Shown here one piece after another: positions 11,760 to 20,375 of a stretch of 55,952 nt of DNA (positions are counted from its first letter, which is position 1; each line of letters opens with the position of its first letter). The position numbers and the translations under genes were made by a program. The stretch covers positions 1-55,952 of the forward strand of contig JAQBRY010000003.1 in assembly GCA_028286245.1 (NCBI GenBank). The letters are read 5' to 3'. Origin of the DNA: Candidatus Saccharimonadota bacterium. Its GTDB lineage: Bacteria > Patescibacteriota > Saccharimonadia > Saccharimonadales > UBA4665. The notes beneath the pieces were generated by a model. The model saw only the letters and a list, made by a program, of their open reading frames with translations, did no database searches and was not told where the DNA came from.

Positions 11760-14700
11760 CTAGTGCTCAATGCTCTGTATAAAGTTGCCGTCACGGTCAA
11801 TTAAGATAGTGTCACCCTCAGCTGGCTTGGGTGCAGGTGCAGCCGGTTTTTGTGGAGGAGCGGCTGCGGGAGGAGCGGCCGGAGCTGACTCCGTTGGCAG
11901 CTTAGGTTTAACATCCTTAAGTTGCTGGCGCAACTCGTTAGCAATCTTATCAATCTCATTCTCTTCCAAGGTAGCGCTAGAGATATTATTAGCGCCCTGT
12001 GACGGCGTTTGGGACTGATTTGCGGGATAAGGACTTGTAAACGCAGAAGCCTGTCCTGCAGCCTTAAAATGGTCCTCAGGGATTGCCGCAGGCATGGGCT
12101 GAGACATAGGTTGCTGCATGGACTGCGCAGCACCAATCACCGGCGGCGCGGCGACAGCTGGAGCTGCTTGCATGGGCTGCGCAGCTAGTGGAGCGCTGGC
12201 AGGTTGCACTGGCGCTGACATAGCCGCCGCTGGAGCCGGCGCAGTCTGAACGGGAGCCATTACTTGCGGTGCAGCGGGAGCAAAGCTTGGCGATGGCGTA
12301 CCGGCCTTACGCTTAGTGAGCCAGTCATCAAGGAAGGAGCCGCTTGGCGCCGGTTGACTCGGGGTTGGGGCCATACGGGCCGGAGCGGATGCTGCAGCAC
12401 CAGGTGTTGCAAACGGCGAAGCCGCCGCCGGAAAGGCCGGTTTAGGTACTTCTTTAACCGTCATACGGGCAAAGATCTCTTTCTCGACAATGGCCTTTGG
12501 CCGGCCAAACTTAGCTGATGATAACTGCTTGAGGGCTTCGCCAAGCTGCTTGTTTGGGCTGCCAAGTGGCGGCAGCGTCGTCATACTAAACGGCTGCGTC
12601 GGCACGCCGCCCACCAGCGTTCGAACAATGGCGTTATAGTTTGGCACGCGTAGGAGATCATCAACATCAAAGGTTGGCTGGAAGTACTTACCCAGGCTAT
12701 CAACGTCATTCTGGCCAATACGGAAGCCCACCACGGTACCCATGTTACCAAACACAGCGTCGCGAATTTCCTGTGTTAACTGGGTAGTAAACTGGTTAGC
12801 CACAATTAAGTTCAGGTGATATTTTCGGGCCTCGGACATGATGGTTGCAAAGCTATCGGTAGAAAAGTTCTGGAACTCATCCACGTACAGGCTAAAGTCC
12901 ACGCGGTCCTCTTCGTCAATCGAGGCCCGGCTCATGGCCGCTGCCTGGAACTTCATCACAAAGATCATACCAAGTAATTTGCTGTTCAAGTCCCCTGTTC
13001 GCCCCTTACTCAGGTTTACCAGCAGGATTTTCTTGTTATCCATAATATCGCGTAGGTCAAAGGCCGATTTAGTCTGACCAATGATATTACGCATCATTTC
13101 GTTGCTTAAAAAGGCACCGAACTTACTCACAAACCAGGCTGTCACTTCGCCGGACTCATTAGAACGCTGCGAGTTCGGGAACTGCTTGAGCCAGAAATCA
13201 CGAACCGTCTTATCGGTAACATGCTCCAGCTTTTGCTTCAAAAATTCCGGATCCCGGAACAGCTGCGGAATATCCACAAAGGTACCACCGGCCGGGTCAG
13301 CCATAACGGCTAGGGCGGCGTTACGGAACATATCCTCGTAGCGTGGCCCCATAATTCCCTGGTGCTGCGGATCGTACAGCTTATACAACATGTTCAAGAC
13401 TTCCTGCACCAGAAAGTCTTTTTGATCCGGAGTACTAAATTCAAATAGGTTGAGCCCCATCGGAAAGTCCATATCGGCCGGGCTAAAGTAAATAACATCT
13501 TCGGTACGCTCCTTTGGTACCATGGACAGAAGTTTTTCGGCTGTGTCACCATGCGGATCTACAAAGGCAAAGCCATTACCGTTCAGCATGTCTTGTAGCG
13601 CCAGGTTTTCTAGATAGGTCGACTTACCGGTACCCGTCTGCCCTACCACATACATATGCCGTTGACGGTCACCAAGTGCCAAACGAATCGGCTTTTTAGC
13701 ACCGCGGAAAACGTTGTAGCCCAGCAACAAACCATCATCCGGCATATTACGAGGACCGTCTACCTGTTTAGAATCCTGCCGAACGAGCTGCGTCGTAGGA
13801 ATATTACGCTGATCCGGAAAGTGGAAGAGGGTCGCCAGCTCTACGGAGTTAAGGATGGTCTTGTTACTCTGTTGCGGGAAAAAGCGCATAATATATGCCG
13901 TTGCCAGTGCCGTCGTATCTTTAGCCGGCGAGTACTTAAAGCCATTCTTACCCTGGGAATCGTACAGTGAAAAGCTAGCCACAATACTCTGGAGCACGCT
14001 TTGGGCGCGCTGAGATATGTTAGATGAGGCTACCACTCGAATAAGCACTTCGTAGCCGGGGTGCCGCGTCTTGTCGTCAATGGCATCAAGCACCGCCTGA
14101 TCCAAGTTAGACAGATCCGGGCCCTTAGAATCCCCACCCTCCTTGTGCTCCGGCGGCTTATTAAAGGCAACAATCAGGCTCTTTAGCAGATCACCGCCGC
14201 CCGTCTTCTTATCATTACCCTTGCGCTTTTTGCTGGCAACGCCATGAGCTGTCTTGCGCCACGACGGGTTGGCAGGACGCATTAGTATCTGAATGGCGGC
14301 GCCATCTTCTTTATCGAGTGTCGATAAAGAATTGAGCAGTGACTGCATAGCATCACGCTTAAGGTCAGTATAGGTAGCAATCGGATAGGCAAACGACTCC
14401 TTAAGAGTAAACTCACCACCAAGGGTGGCATTTGCCTTACCTACCGGGTTAAAAATATTGTGTTCAGATACTTCTTCCAGCCGCGCTGCCGGGTAGGCAC
14501 TACTAATGGCTTGCTTTACCACCTCCACGAGCGCAATCGGCACGGCTGCATATAACTGCACAAAGCCTTTTGTACCTACAATCTCAAAGCCAAAATGACG
14601 CTGACCATAGAAGGTGCTCTTAAAACCCTTCTGCGTAGTGCTGGCAATAATATTGTAAATAATCTCTGCCTTACTAATCGTCTCCTGCGTAACATCACGG

Positions 14701-14888
14701 GCATCCCTGCCACCAATATCAATGTCGTCAGAAGTTGGCGGCAAGTGGATTAAAAGCGGGACAATCTTGAGCCCACGCTCATAGTTTTTTTGCTCACGAA
14801 ATGAGCTGCGAATTCGCATAAAAACAAGCGGAGCCGCGATTGCTGCCAGTAGTAATAGTGTCCCAATAATTATTAAGAATGTTGTCAT
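11760..14888 (-). CDS. VirD4/TraD-like type IV secretion ATPase
   Basis: A 1042-residue membrane-anchored ATPase. One transmembrane helix (3-24) precedes a cytoplasmic region. Walker A is GQTGTGKST at 416-424 and Walker B is SLYVDEFQNF at 666-675, in the arrangement of T4SS coupling-protein and HerA-like DNA-pumping ATPases. Residues 840-1042 form a Pro/Ala/Gln-rich low-complexity tail. No other T4SS genes are nearby. The small gene 14895-15302 lies 6 bases upstream on the same strand. Such ATPases move DNA or protein across membranes; here the role (DNA uptake, conjugation or effector export) is open. Confidence 0.85.
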   Translation of the reverse strand: MTTFLIIIGTLLLLAAIAAPLVFMRIRSSFREQKNYERGLKIVPLLIHLPPTSDDIDIGGRDARDVTQETISKAEIIYNIIASTTQKGFKSTFYGQRHFGFEIVGTKGFVQLYAAVPIALVEVVKQAISSAYPAARLEEVSEHNIFNPVGKANATLGGEFTLKESFAYPIATYTDLKRDAMQSLLNSLSTLDKEDGAAIQILMRPANPSWRKTAHGVASKKRKGNDKKTGGGDLLKSLIVAFNKPPEHKEGGDSKGPDLSNLDQAVLDAIDDKTRHPGYEVLIRVVASSNISQRAQSVLQSIVASFSLYDSQGKNGFKYSPAKDTTALATAYIMRFFPQQSNKTILNSVELATLFHFPDQRNIPTTQLVRQDSKQVDGPRNMPDDGLLLGYNVFRGAKKPIRLALGDRQRHMYVVGQTGTGKSTYLENLALQDMLNGNGFAFVDPHGDTAEKLLSMVPKERTEDVIYFSPADMDFPMGLNLFEFSTPDQKDFLVQEVLNMLYKLYDPQHQGIMGPRYEDMFRNAALAVMADPAGGTFVDIPQLFRDPEFLKQKLEHVTDKTVRDFWLKQFPNSQRSNESGEVTAWFVSKFGAFLSNEMMRNIIGQTKSAFDLRDIMDNKKILLVNLSKGRTGDLNSKLLGMIFVMKFQAAAMSRASIDEEDRVDFSLYVDEFQNFSTDSFATIMSEARKYHLNLIVANQFTTQLTQEIRDAVFGNMGTVVGFRIGQNDVDSLGKYFQPTFDVDDLLRVPNYNAIVRTLVGGVPTQPFSMTTLPPLGSPNKQLGEALKQLSSAKFGRPKAIVEKEIFARMTVKEVPKPAFPAAASPFATPGAAASAPARMAPTPSQPAPSGSFLDDWLTKRKAGTPSPSFAPAAPQVMAPVQTAPAPAAAMSAPVQPASAPLAAQPMQAAPAVAAPPVIGAAQSMQQPMSQPMPAAIPEDHFKAAGQASAFTSPYPANQSQTPSQGANNISSATLEENEIDKIANELRQQLKDVKPKLPTESAPAAPPAAAPPQKPAAPAPKPAEGDTILIDRDGNFIQSIEH

Positions 14889-14894
14889 AGTTAC

Positions 14895-15302
14895 TTATTC
14901 GCTCAACTTAATCGACTTGTTGTAACGTTTTTGCATATAGTCAGCTTTAAAAACAGTCATGTCTTTACTCTGTTGATACGGATCTTCACGGGTTCTTTCT
15001 ACAATTTGCTTGGCTTTTGTGACCCATTCCTTTTCGATGAGGTCTGTGTCATCTGCTACAACAGGCGCGCCTGATTGTGTTGTGCTACTAGCAACGGCCT
15101 GTGCGTCATTAGCCACCGGTGCGCTAGGAATCGGCAATGGATACGTCGGCAAAAGCGGCAGTGCCGCGGACGATCCGGGCTGATTTTCGGCAGTGGCAGT
15201 CATAGCTTCAGGCGGCTGTTTCATAGCAACATTCTGGAGCTCAGGCGCAATAGGCGGAGGTAAATTATTACCGCCAAGCTGGTTATTAGTAGATGGATCC
15301 AT
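14895..15302 (-). CDS. small conserved-looking protein upstream of VirD4-like ATPase
   Basis: A 135-residue protein. Residues 1-80 are Pro/Ala-rich and disordered; 85-135 form a charged helical segment (DLIEKEWVTKAKQIVERTRE) followed by a basic end. I cannot name the family. It ends 6 bases before the VirD4-like gene, so the two are probably one operon. The ATG at 15302 lies 6 nt after TATAAT (15314-15309), giving a leaderless start. The intervening AGGAG is too close to act as a normal ribosome binding site. Confidence 0.75.
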   Translation of the reverse strand: MDPSTNNQLGGNNLPPPIAPELQNVAMKQPPEAMTATAENQPGSSAALPLLPTYPLPIPSAPVANDAQAVASSTTQSGAPVVADDTDLIEKEWVTKAKQIVERTREDPYQQSKDMTVFKADYMQKRYNKSIKLSE

Positions 15303-15339
15303 ACTCCTATTATACAGTCTTACAAGATAAAGAATAGCC

Positions 15340-15711
15340 TTAGTCGTGGGCTGGGACAGGCTGACGCTTTTGGTAGTTTACATACCAGTACATCGCGGCC
15401 GTAGATAATAGCAAAACCATAAAATCACGACTGGTCATTTGGCCGATTGATTGCAATCCAAGCGTAGCGCAAATCAGGCCCGTGATACACACGTCTAGAT
15501 GCTTGTGCCGCGCCAGAGTGGGCGACCATCTTTGCATAATAAGGCGCGTCAGGCGCGTTAACAGGAACAGCGTCGCCACCACCAACGAAAACCCAAGTAT
15601 AAGCATGGCCGAGCCCAACTCCTTGGGATCAGTTAAGCCAAAGAAAAGACTATCGGCGATAATAATTGCCACGAGCGCTACAAACGGTGGTTTAGATAGA
15701 TAGTGTTTCAT
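15340..15711 (-). CDS. small integral membrane protein
   Basis: A 123-residue protein with about four hydrophobic segments separated by short basic loops and no recognisable motif. The ATG at 15711 is preferred over an upstream GTG at 15729 because AAAGG lies 6 nt before it. It lies 37 nt upstream of the 14895-15302 gene and may be co-transcribed. A candidate structured RNA lies upstream of it. Confidence 0.65.
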   Translation of the reverse strand: MKHYLSKPPFVALVAIIIADSLFFGLTDPKELGSAMLILGFSLVVATLFLLTRLTRLIMQRWSPTLARHKHLDVCITGLICATLGLQSIGQMTSRDFMVLLLSTAAMYWYVNYQKRQPVPAHD

Positions 15712-15775
15712 GGGTACCTTTATTAGCACTTCAGCGGTTTAGAGGAGGCTGAGGCAGTTTATATTGGTAGAGGAG

Positions 15776-15955
15776 TAATAAAATGGAGCCAGGGCGATAA
15801 ATCCGCTCATAATAGTAAGAATATTTAGCGCTTATCGCCCGTGGCTTGCACACCCGAAGGTATGCTGACTGACCGCTCTGATTGCCTTTAGGGCAAGACA
15901 GAGCGTTATACATACTCCCGCATGTGAGAGGTGTTCCAGAAGACCGGAACCTAGA
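15776..15955 (-). ncRNA. candidate structured RNA or 5' leader
   Basis: Read on the minus strand, this gene-free stretch folds into consecutive stems. GGTTCC/GGAAC comes first. CGCTCTG (15905-15899) pairs with 15880-15874 and contains an inner TTGCC/GGCAA stem. GCATACC/GGTGTGC is closed on a C(UUCG)G tetraloop at about 15848-15865. Last is a 9-bp stem, 15840-15832 with 15800-15792. TACAAT at 15961-15956 could be its -10. It lies 65 nt upstream of the membrane protein gene at 15711, so it may be a cis leader. The UUCG loop favours the minus strand. I could not match it to a known family. Confidence 0.35.
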
Positions 15956-15975
15956 TTGTAAGTGTTTTTTTTGTT

Positions 15976-16395
15976 TTTGTGACTTACAGGTAACAATATA
16001 GCACGGAGGTGCCTTACTGTCAATCCGCTAGCGGCTATTAACAGATGGGCGCTCAAAAATCGCTTACAACAGTAAGTTAACTTAGTTAACTATCACTAGG
16101 TGTCAGTTCCGTGGCAAACTAACACTCAGCAAGGCTGTCACCCTTTAGAATCGTAGCTAATCTAACCACTCATTGCTAAACCGCTTAATCTCTCGGCAGC
16201 TTATCTAGTCCCTATTGTTGGGTTGCGGCACGATATCCACAGAAAGTGCCAGAAATTGTAGTAAGAAAATCATTAATTAGTGCAATAAAACATGTGTTCA
16301 ATATATATCCTCTAAGGTGTTATTCTGGGCCTGAACAACGATAAACAGGGGTAAAAGTTATACACAGGTAGGGGTAAAAGTAAGCATAATTGTTA
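15976..16395. other. gene-free stretch, nothing convincing seen
   Basis: Short open frames here have no ribosome binding site or coding character. GTTAAC is repeated near 16078-16092. No terminator, tRNA or known RNA motif was recognised. Confidence 0.4.
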
Positions 16396-16424
16396 TTGAC
16401 GTGGGCCACTGTATCTACTACTAT
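16396..16424 (+). promoter_or_regulatory. promoter of candidate RNA upstream of comM
   Basis: TTGACG (16396-16401), 17-nt spacer, TACTAT (16419-16424). Predicted start is near 16431. Confidence 0.65.
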
Positions 16425-16430
16425 AGGCAT

Positions 16431-16594
16431 AGCGCTTGAATAAATTAAGTGCTCAAAAACAAAAACGACATTGAAACAGCGGTTTCTCGCAAGCCGCTGT
16501 TCCATCCTAAAAGTCGTTACAACACAAACTAAAAGCAAAACAAACCTTAATTATTCCTTAAACACCTTGGTACTTGAGACACCAAGGTGTTTTT
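16431..16594 (+). ncRNA. candidate small RNA or attenuator leader of comM
   Basis: About 164 nt run from a promoter to a strong intrinsic terminator with no ORF. Stems seen: 16431-16437 with 16447-16453; 16464-16469 with 16513-16518, enclosing 16475-16482 with 16494-16501 (8 bp); and the terminator 16560-16571 with 16581-16592, followed by a T run. The comM start is 45 nt past the terminator. It could be a free small RNA or a transcription-attenuating leader. No match to 6S, tmRNA or SRP RNA was apparent. Confidence 0.5.
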
Positions 16595-16638
16595 ATATAT
16601 TCTAGAACTATTTATAAGGGCTGGGAGTCAGGAATACC

Positions 16639-18189
16639 GTGTCTGTACAGGTGCAAAGTATCATCAATAAGGGCTCAACCGGCTTAGTGGTCGACATTGA
16701 GTGCCATTTATCAAATAATCTGCCCAACATTGTCATAGTTGGCTTTGCCAACAAAGCCGTAGACGAGGCCAAGGAACGCCTGCGTGGTGCCTTTGCTAAC
16801 TGCAAGCTGCAAATGCCACGTAAACGCGTCATCATCAACCTAGCGCCAGCCGACGTGCCCAAAGCCGATAGCGGCTTTGACCTGGCCATCGCCGTCGCCA
16901 TTCTGGCAGCCAGTCAGCAAATCCAGATTGCCACATTTGGCGACGCGGTATTCATAGGCGAACTGGGCCTCGACGGTACTACCAGAGCCGTTCGTGGCAT
17001 TATCGGCAAAATCTTGGCAGGCCGCTCTCACGGCATTGATACATTCTATATTCCTAGGGCTAATATGATCCAGGCTCAGCTTGTACCCGATATTCGGTTG
17101 TACGCCGTTGAGAACCTCAGCCAGCTGTACGCACATTTTAATGGCATTGAACCGCTTGCAGTCAGCCTGACGGGCCATGGCCAACTTCCAGAGCTACCCG
17201 ACCGAATTATAAGTGCTAAAGACGAGCCCCCGAGCCTCAGCGAGATAGTCGGCCAAGAGAATGCCAAGCGGGCGCTGCAAATCGCTGCCGCCGGCGGCCA
17301 CAACATACTCTTAAACGGGCCGCCCGGTACGGGCAAAAGTATGCTCGCTAAAGCGTTGCCCAGTGTTATCCCGGCCATGGACCGCGAAGAAATACTAGAG
17401 GTCACCCATTTGCACAGCCTGGCTAGTCACAACTATGAGCAAATCATTACTGAGCGGCCGTTTCGGGCCCCACACCATAGTGCTAGTCATATTGCCGTGA
17501 TTGGTGGTGGTTCGGCTCTCCGGCCCGGCGAAATTAGCCTTGCGCACCGGGGAGTCCTGTTTTTTGACGAGCTGCCGGAGTTTAGCCGCCCTACCCTCGA
17601 AGCGCTCCGGCAACCCCTGGAAGACCGCATCATTAGCGTTGCCCGAGCTAAAGACTCCGCCGACTATCCGGCCGACTTCATACTGGTTGCTACCGCCAAC
17701 CCCTGCCCCTGCGGCTACTACGGGACGAGCGGCGAGTGTACCTGCGCGCCGCAGCTGATTGCCCGTTACCAACAAAAACTCTCCGGTCCCATCCTTGATA
17801 GGATTGACCTTTACAGCGACGTGCACGAGGTCAATCATCGCAAATTGCTCGGCAATCCTGCTAATCCGTCAGCCGACGCTGACACTCGGGAGCTGATACG
17901 TAAGGCGCGCCAGCGCCAGGCGGCCCGCTACGGCAGTAATCAACTCAATGCGGCCATGTCTAACAGCGATATTAAACGCCATGCCCTCCTTGAGCCGGAA
18001 GCACGTGATGTATTAAATACTGCAGCTGTCCAGCTTAATATTTCGGCGCGGGCATACATGCGTACCATTAAAGTTGCCCGCACCATTGCCGACCTGGCAG
18101 GGTCAGAATCGATTACCCTGCCCCACATTACCGAGGCTCTGGCCTACCGGCCACAGCGGATAACCAGCCAAAATCAGGCTAGGGTTTGA
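16639..18189 (+). CDS. comM: ComM/YifB AAA+ ATPase (Mg-chelatase-like)
   Basis: A 516-residue protein with the ComM order. A Lon-like N-terminal fold (1-170) is followed by a Mg-chelatase AAA+ core with Walker A GPPGTGKS (227-234) and Walker B VLFFDE (306-311). After that come ATANPCPCG with a Cys cluster (CPCG...CTC) and a C-terminal helical lid. ComM is a hexameric branch-migration helicase that extends incoming DNA during natural transformation, which would fit DNA uptake through the type IV pilus encoded in this window. The GTG start is chosen because AGGA lies about 6 nt upstream. The stop TGA overlaps the infC -35 box. Confidence 0.93.
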   Translation: MSVQVQSIINKGSTGLVVDIECHLSNNLPNIVIVGFANKAVDEAKERLRGAFANCKLQMPRKRVIINLAPADVPKADSGFDLAIAVAILAASQQIQIATFGDAVFIGELGLDGTTRAVRGIIGKILAGRSHGIDTFYIPRANMIQAQLVPDIRLYAVENLSQLYAHFNGIEPLAVSLTGHGQLPELPDRIISAKDEPPSLSEIVGQENAKRALQIAAAGGHNILLNGPPGTGKSMLAKALPSVIPAMDREEILEVTHLHSLASHNYEQIITERPFRAPHHSASHIAVIGGGSALRPGEISLAHRGVLFFDELPEFSRPTLEALRQPLEDRIISVARAKDSADYPADFILVATANPCPCGYYGTSGECTCAPQLIARYQQKLSGPILDRIDLYSDVHEVNHRKLLGNPANPSADADTRELIRKARQRQAARYGSNQLNAAMSNSDIKRHALLEPEARDVLNTAAVQLNISARAYMRTIKVARTIADLAGSESITLPHITEALAYRPQRITSQNQARV

Positions 18190-18214
18190 CCTCTGTTGTC
18201 TAATCTGTTAAAAT
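18186..18214 (+). promoter_or_regulatory. infC operon promoter
   Basis: TTGACC (18186-18191), 17 nt, TAAAAT (18209-18214). The -35 overlaps the comM stop codon. Predicted start near 18221 leaves a leader of about 31 nt. Confidence 0.8.
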
Positions 18215-18251
18215 GCCTTTACGTTAAAATCAACAATTAAGGAGTGAACTT

Positions 18252-18800
18252 ATCGCTAAATTTACGCGCTTGAATGGACAAATTCAGGCACCACAACTAA
18301 GGGTTATCGACGAAGAGGGCAAGCAGCTCGGCGTCCTTTCCAGGACCGAGGCTTTACAGCTAGCCCAGGAACGGGAGCTCGACCTAGTTGAGATCTCTCC
18401 AGACGCGAACCCACCAGTGGTAAAAATCGTAGATTGGGGTAAGTTCAATTACCAGCGCACCAAGCAGTTGCAAAAAAATCGCAAAACGGCAAAAGCAGCA
18501 GAAATGAAGCAGATGCGGTTTGGTCTTAAGATCAGCGATCACGACTTGGGCGTCAAAATGGGTAAGGTCACGAAATTCCTAGAAGATGGCCATAAGGTCA
18601 AACTTACCATCTTCTACCGAGGTCGCGAACAAGCCCACAAGGAAATCGGCTTTAAGCTCGCCGACAAGGTAATCACCGATTTTGGTGATACAATAGCAGT
18701 CGACCAACAGCCACAACTATCAGGTAAACAATTAAACTTCGTGATTCGAAGCAGCGGAAAGACCGCAGGAGCAACAAATGCCAAAACTCAAGACGCATAG
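18252..18800 (+). CDS. infC: translation initiation factor IF-3 (AUC start)
   Basis: IF-3 binds the 30S subunit and polices start-codon choice. The body matches the family (RLNGQIQAPQLRVIDEEGKQ; DLVEISPDANPPVVKI; FYRGREQAHKE). The frame has no ATG or GTG near the right place. A TTG at 18270 is 25 nt from the only Shine-Dalgarno (GGAG, 18241-18244), whereas the in-frame ATC at 18252 is 7 nt away and gives the usual N-terminus (IAKFTRLNGQ). A rare AUU/AUC start is the known autoregulatory device of infC in other bacteria. The resulting protein is 182 aa. It overlaps rpmI by 23 nt in an infC-rpmI-rplT operon. Confidence 0.9.
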   Translation: MAKFTRLNGQIQAPQLRVIDEEGKQLGVLSRTEALQLAQERELDLVEISPDANPPVVKIVDWGKFNYQRTKQLQKNRKTAKAAEMKQMRFGLKISDHDLGVKMGKVTKFLEDGHKVKLTIFYRGREQAHKEIGFKLADKVITDFGDTIAVDQQPQLSGKQLNFVIRSSGKTAGATNAKTQDA

Positions 18801-18972
18801 CGGCACCAAAGACCGTGTCAAAATCAGCAAGAACGGTAAAGTCCGTGCCGGCCACCCAAACATGAACCACTTTTTGGGCAAAAAGAGCGGCAGCCGTAAG
18901 CGCAGTCTTACCGGCCTGACTACCCGAACCGGCGGAGACGCCAAAGCAATTAAGCGCAACCTAGGCGTATAA
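18778..18972 (+). CDS. rpmI: 50S ribosomal protein L35
   Basis: A 64-residue basic protein with the L35 signature (MPKLKTHSGTKDRVKISKNG; HFLGKKS). GGAG precedes the ATG. It begins inside the end of infC and is the second gene of infC-rpmI-rplT. Confidence 0.96.
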   Translation: MPKLKTHSGTKDRVKISKNGKVRAGHPNMNHFLGKKSGSRKRSLTGLTTRTGGDAKAIKRNLGV

Positions 18973-18978
18973 GCCGAC

Positions 18979-18998
18979 GAAAGCGCGGACGCGCTTTC
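18979..18998 (+). promoter_or_regulatory. hairpin between rpmI and rplT
   Basis: A perfect 8-bp stem (GAAAGCGC/GCGCTTTC) with a GGAC loop lies 25 nt before the rplT start and has no T run. L20 autoregulates this operon in other bacteria by binding mRNA hairpins; that role here is inference. Confidence 0.5.
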
Positions 18999-19022
18999 CG
19001 ACAATATGATTAAGGAGATATC

Positions 19023-19370
19023 ATGAGAGTAAAACGAGGCGTTACCAGCCGAGCCAAACATAATAAGATTCGCAAAGCGACTAAAGGCTACAGCCACCCT
19101 AACCGGGTTAGCATCAAGCGTGGTCGCCAAGCTGTTACCAAGGGTCTGCAATTTGCTACCCGCGACCGCAAGAACCGCAAGCGAACTTTCCGCGAGCTGT
19201 GGAACACCCGCATCAACGCCGGTGCCCGCCTAAACGGCACCACCTACAGCAAGCTGATCGCCGGCCTCAAGGCCGCCGGAATCACCCTCGATCGCAAGAT
19301 CCTGTCTGAACTGGCCGTCAACGAGCCTGCCGCCTTCACCGCTGTTGTCAAAGCCACCGAAGCCAAATAA
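19023..19370 (+). CDS. rplT: 50S ribosomal protein L20
   Basis: A 115-residue basic protein with L20 features ([41 protein letters not shown]). The Shine-Dalgarno AAGGAG precedes the ATG. It is the last gene of the infC operon, followed by an intrinsic terminator. Confidence 0.97.
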   Translation: MRVKRGVTSRAKHNKIRKATKGYSHPNRVSIKRGRQAVTKGLQFATRDRKNRKRTFRELWNTRINAGARLNGTTYSKLIAGLKAAGITLDRKILSELAVNEPAAFTAVVKATEAK

Positions 19371-19388
19371 TCACCGCTTCGAACAATT

Positions 19389-19416
19389 AAAAAGACCCGC
19401 ACTGGCGGGTCTTTTT
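19389..19416 (+). terminator. intrinsic terminator of infC-rpmI-rplT
   Basis: The stem AAAAAGACCCGC/GCGGGTCTTTTT has a 4-nt loop. Nearly the same arms recur at the rnpB and rpmB terminators. Confidence 0.9.
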
Positions 19417-19441
19417 AATTGCAGAAAAGTAACAAGTTGTA

Positions 19442-20191
19442 TTAGTAGCGAGCATCGGTGATAGCAACGGCGGTTGCAAAATCGGCTTGTGCTTGAGTGA
19501 CAGATTTTTCATAGATCTTTAAGTCAGTTGCAGGGCCGCCTAGTAATATTCCATACGTCGCATCAGCTGCATCACGTTCCTCTTGACTGATATCAGCATA
19601 ACCGTAAGCAAGGTCAACCTTCCCATCATACTGGTTTGCAGTAGGATCAGTAGGAACATGATCTATACTTTCGTAACGCTCGTTCTCATCGTAAATGACG
19701 TGTTGCGCACTTGCTTCACCAGGCTTACGGATATATACGCCGACGGCGGTCACAATGTTGTTTGGTGAGCCCAGAGCGTTCTGGAAGGCAACTTCATCGG
19801 TGTAAACAACACCGCCCTCCCCCCTCACTACTAGCCGACGAACGTTTTTAAGACGGCTATCGGTGTAAGCATCGGGGCTTGTCGAAAGTATGGAAACAAA
19901 TTCGTTCATCTTAGCGGCACTAACGGCGGTCAGCCTAGCTTGGACAGCGGCGGCACGGGCCTGTAACTGCTCGGCGATAACTTTAGAGTCTGGGGTTGGT
20001 GTAGGGGTTGGAGTAACTTCGTTAGGGGTTGGCTTTACAATCGGGCAGTTGGGATTATTAGCCCGAATGCTAGCGTCGTAGGCGCAATCAAGCTTGGTGG
20101 GTGATGGGGTTGGGGTAGTTTCGTGCCCTGCTCCGCAAGCCGCTGTGAGGGCTGCACCTGTTAACATAAGTCCGGCAATGCCTGTTTTCAA
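19442..20191 (-). CDS. putative lipoprotein
   Basis: A 249-residue secreted protein of unknown function. The TTG at 20191 is chosen because GGAGTG lies 6 nt upstream and the N-terminus then becomes a compact signal peptide (MKTGIAGLMLTGAALTAAC). That peptide ends in a lipobox-like TAAC with Cys19 as the probable lipidation site. A Pro/Thr-rich linker with PTPTPTPT repeats follows, then an Ala-rich helix and a mixed C-terminal domain from about residue 90. A strong promoter and a 39-bp palindrome lie upstream. Confidence 0.8.
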   Translation of the reverse strand: MKTGIAGLMLTGAALTAACGAGHETTPTPSPTKLDCAYDASIRANNPNCPIVKPTPNEVTPTPTPTPDSKVIAEQLQARAAAVQARLTAVSAAKMNEFVSILSTSPDAYTDSRLKNVRRLVVRGEGGVVYTDEVAFQNALGSPNNIVTAVGVYIRKPGEASAQHVIYDENERYESIDHVPTDPTANQYDGKVDLAYGYADISQEERDAADATYGILLGGPATDLKIYEKSVTQAQADFATAVAITDARY

Positions 20192-20218
20192 AATACACTC
20201 CAATAAATTACTACTTCC

Positions 20219-20247
20219 AGTATACCATAAACATCATCAAATGTAAA
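20219..20247 (-). promoter_or_regulatory. lipoprotein promoter
   Basis: TTTACA (20247-20242), 17 nt, TATACT (20224-20219). The start would be near 20212, about 20 nt before the TTG codon. Confidence 0.8.
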
Positions 20248-20301
20248 TAGCAGCCCACGCCGCTACTGCCCTGAACAAAAGTTCACTTCTCCCATTCCAC
20301 T

Positions 20302-20340
20302 ACTTTTAAGGTGTATTACATTGTAATACACCTTAAAAGT
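20302..20340. repeat. 39-bp perfect palindrome (19-bp arms, 1-nt centre)
   Basis: Bases 20302-20320 are the exact reverse complement of 20322-20340. There is no T run on either side, so it is not a standard terminator. It lies 55 nt upstream of the lipoprotein -35 and 36 nt from the rnpB terminator. A large operator, a processing stem or a mobile-element remnant are possible. Confidence 0.9.
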
Positions 20341-20375
20341 GCCAATCTTGCCATACAAAACTGTTTCACCCCATG

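Noticed and set aside
16320-16538. 72-codon minus-strand frame
   Set aside because: It runs across the promoter and stems of the candidate RNA on the opposite strand and has no ribosome binding site.
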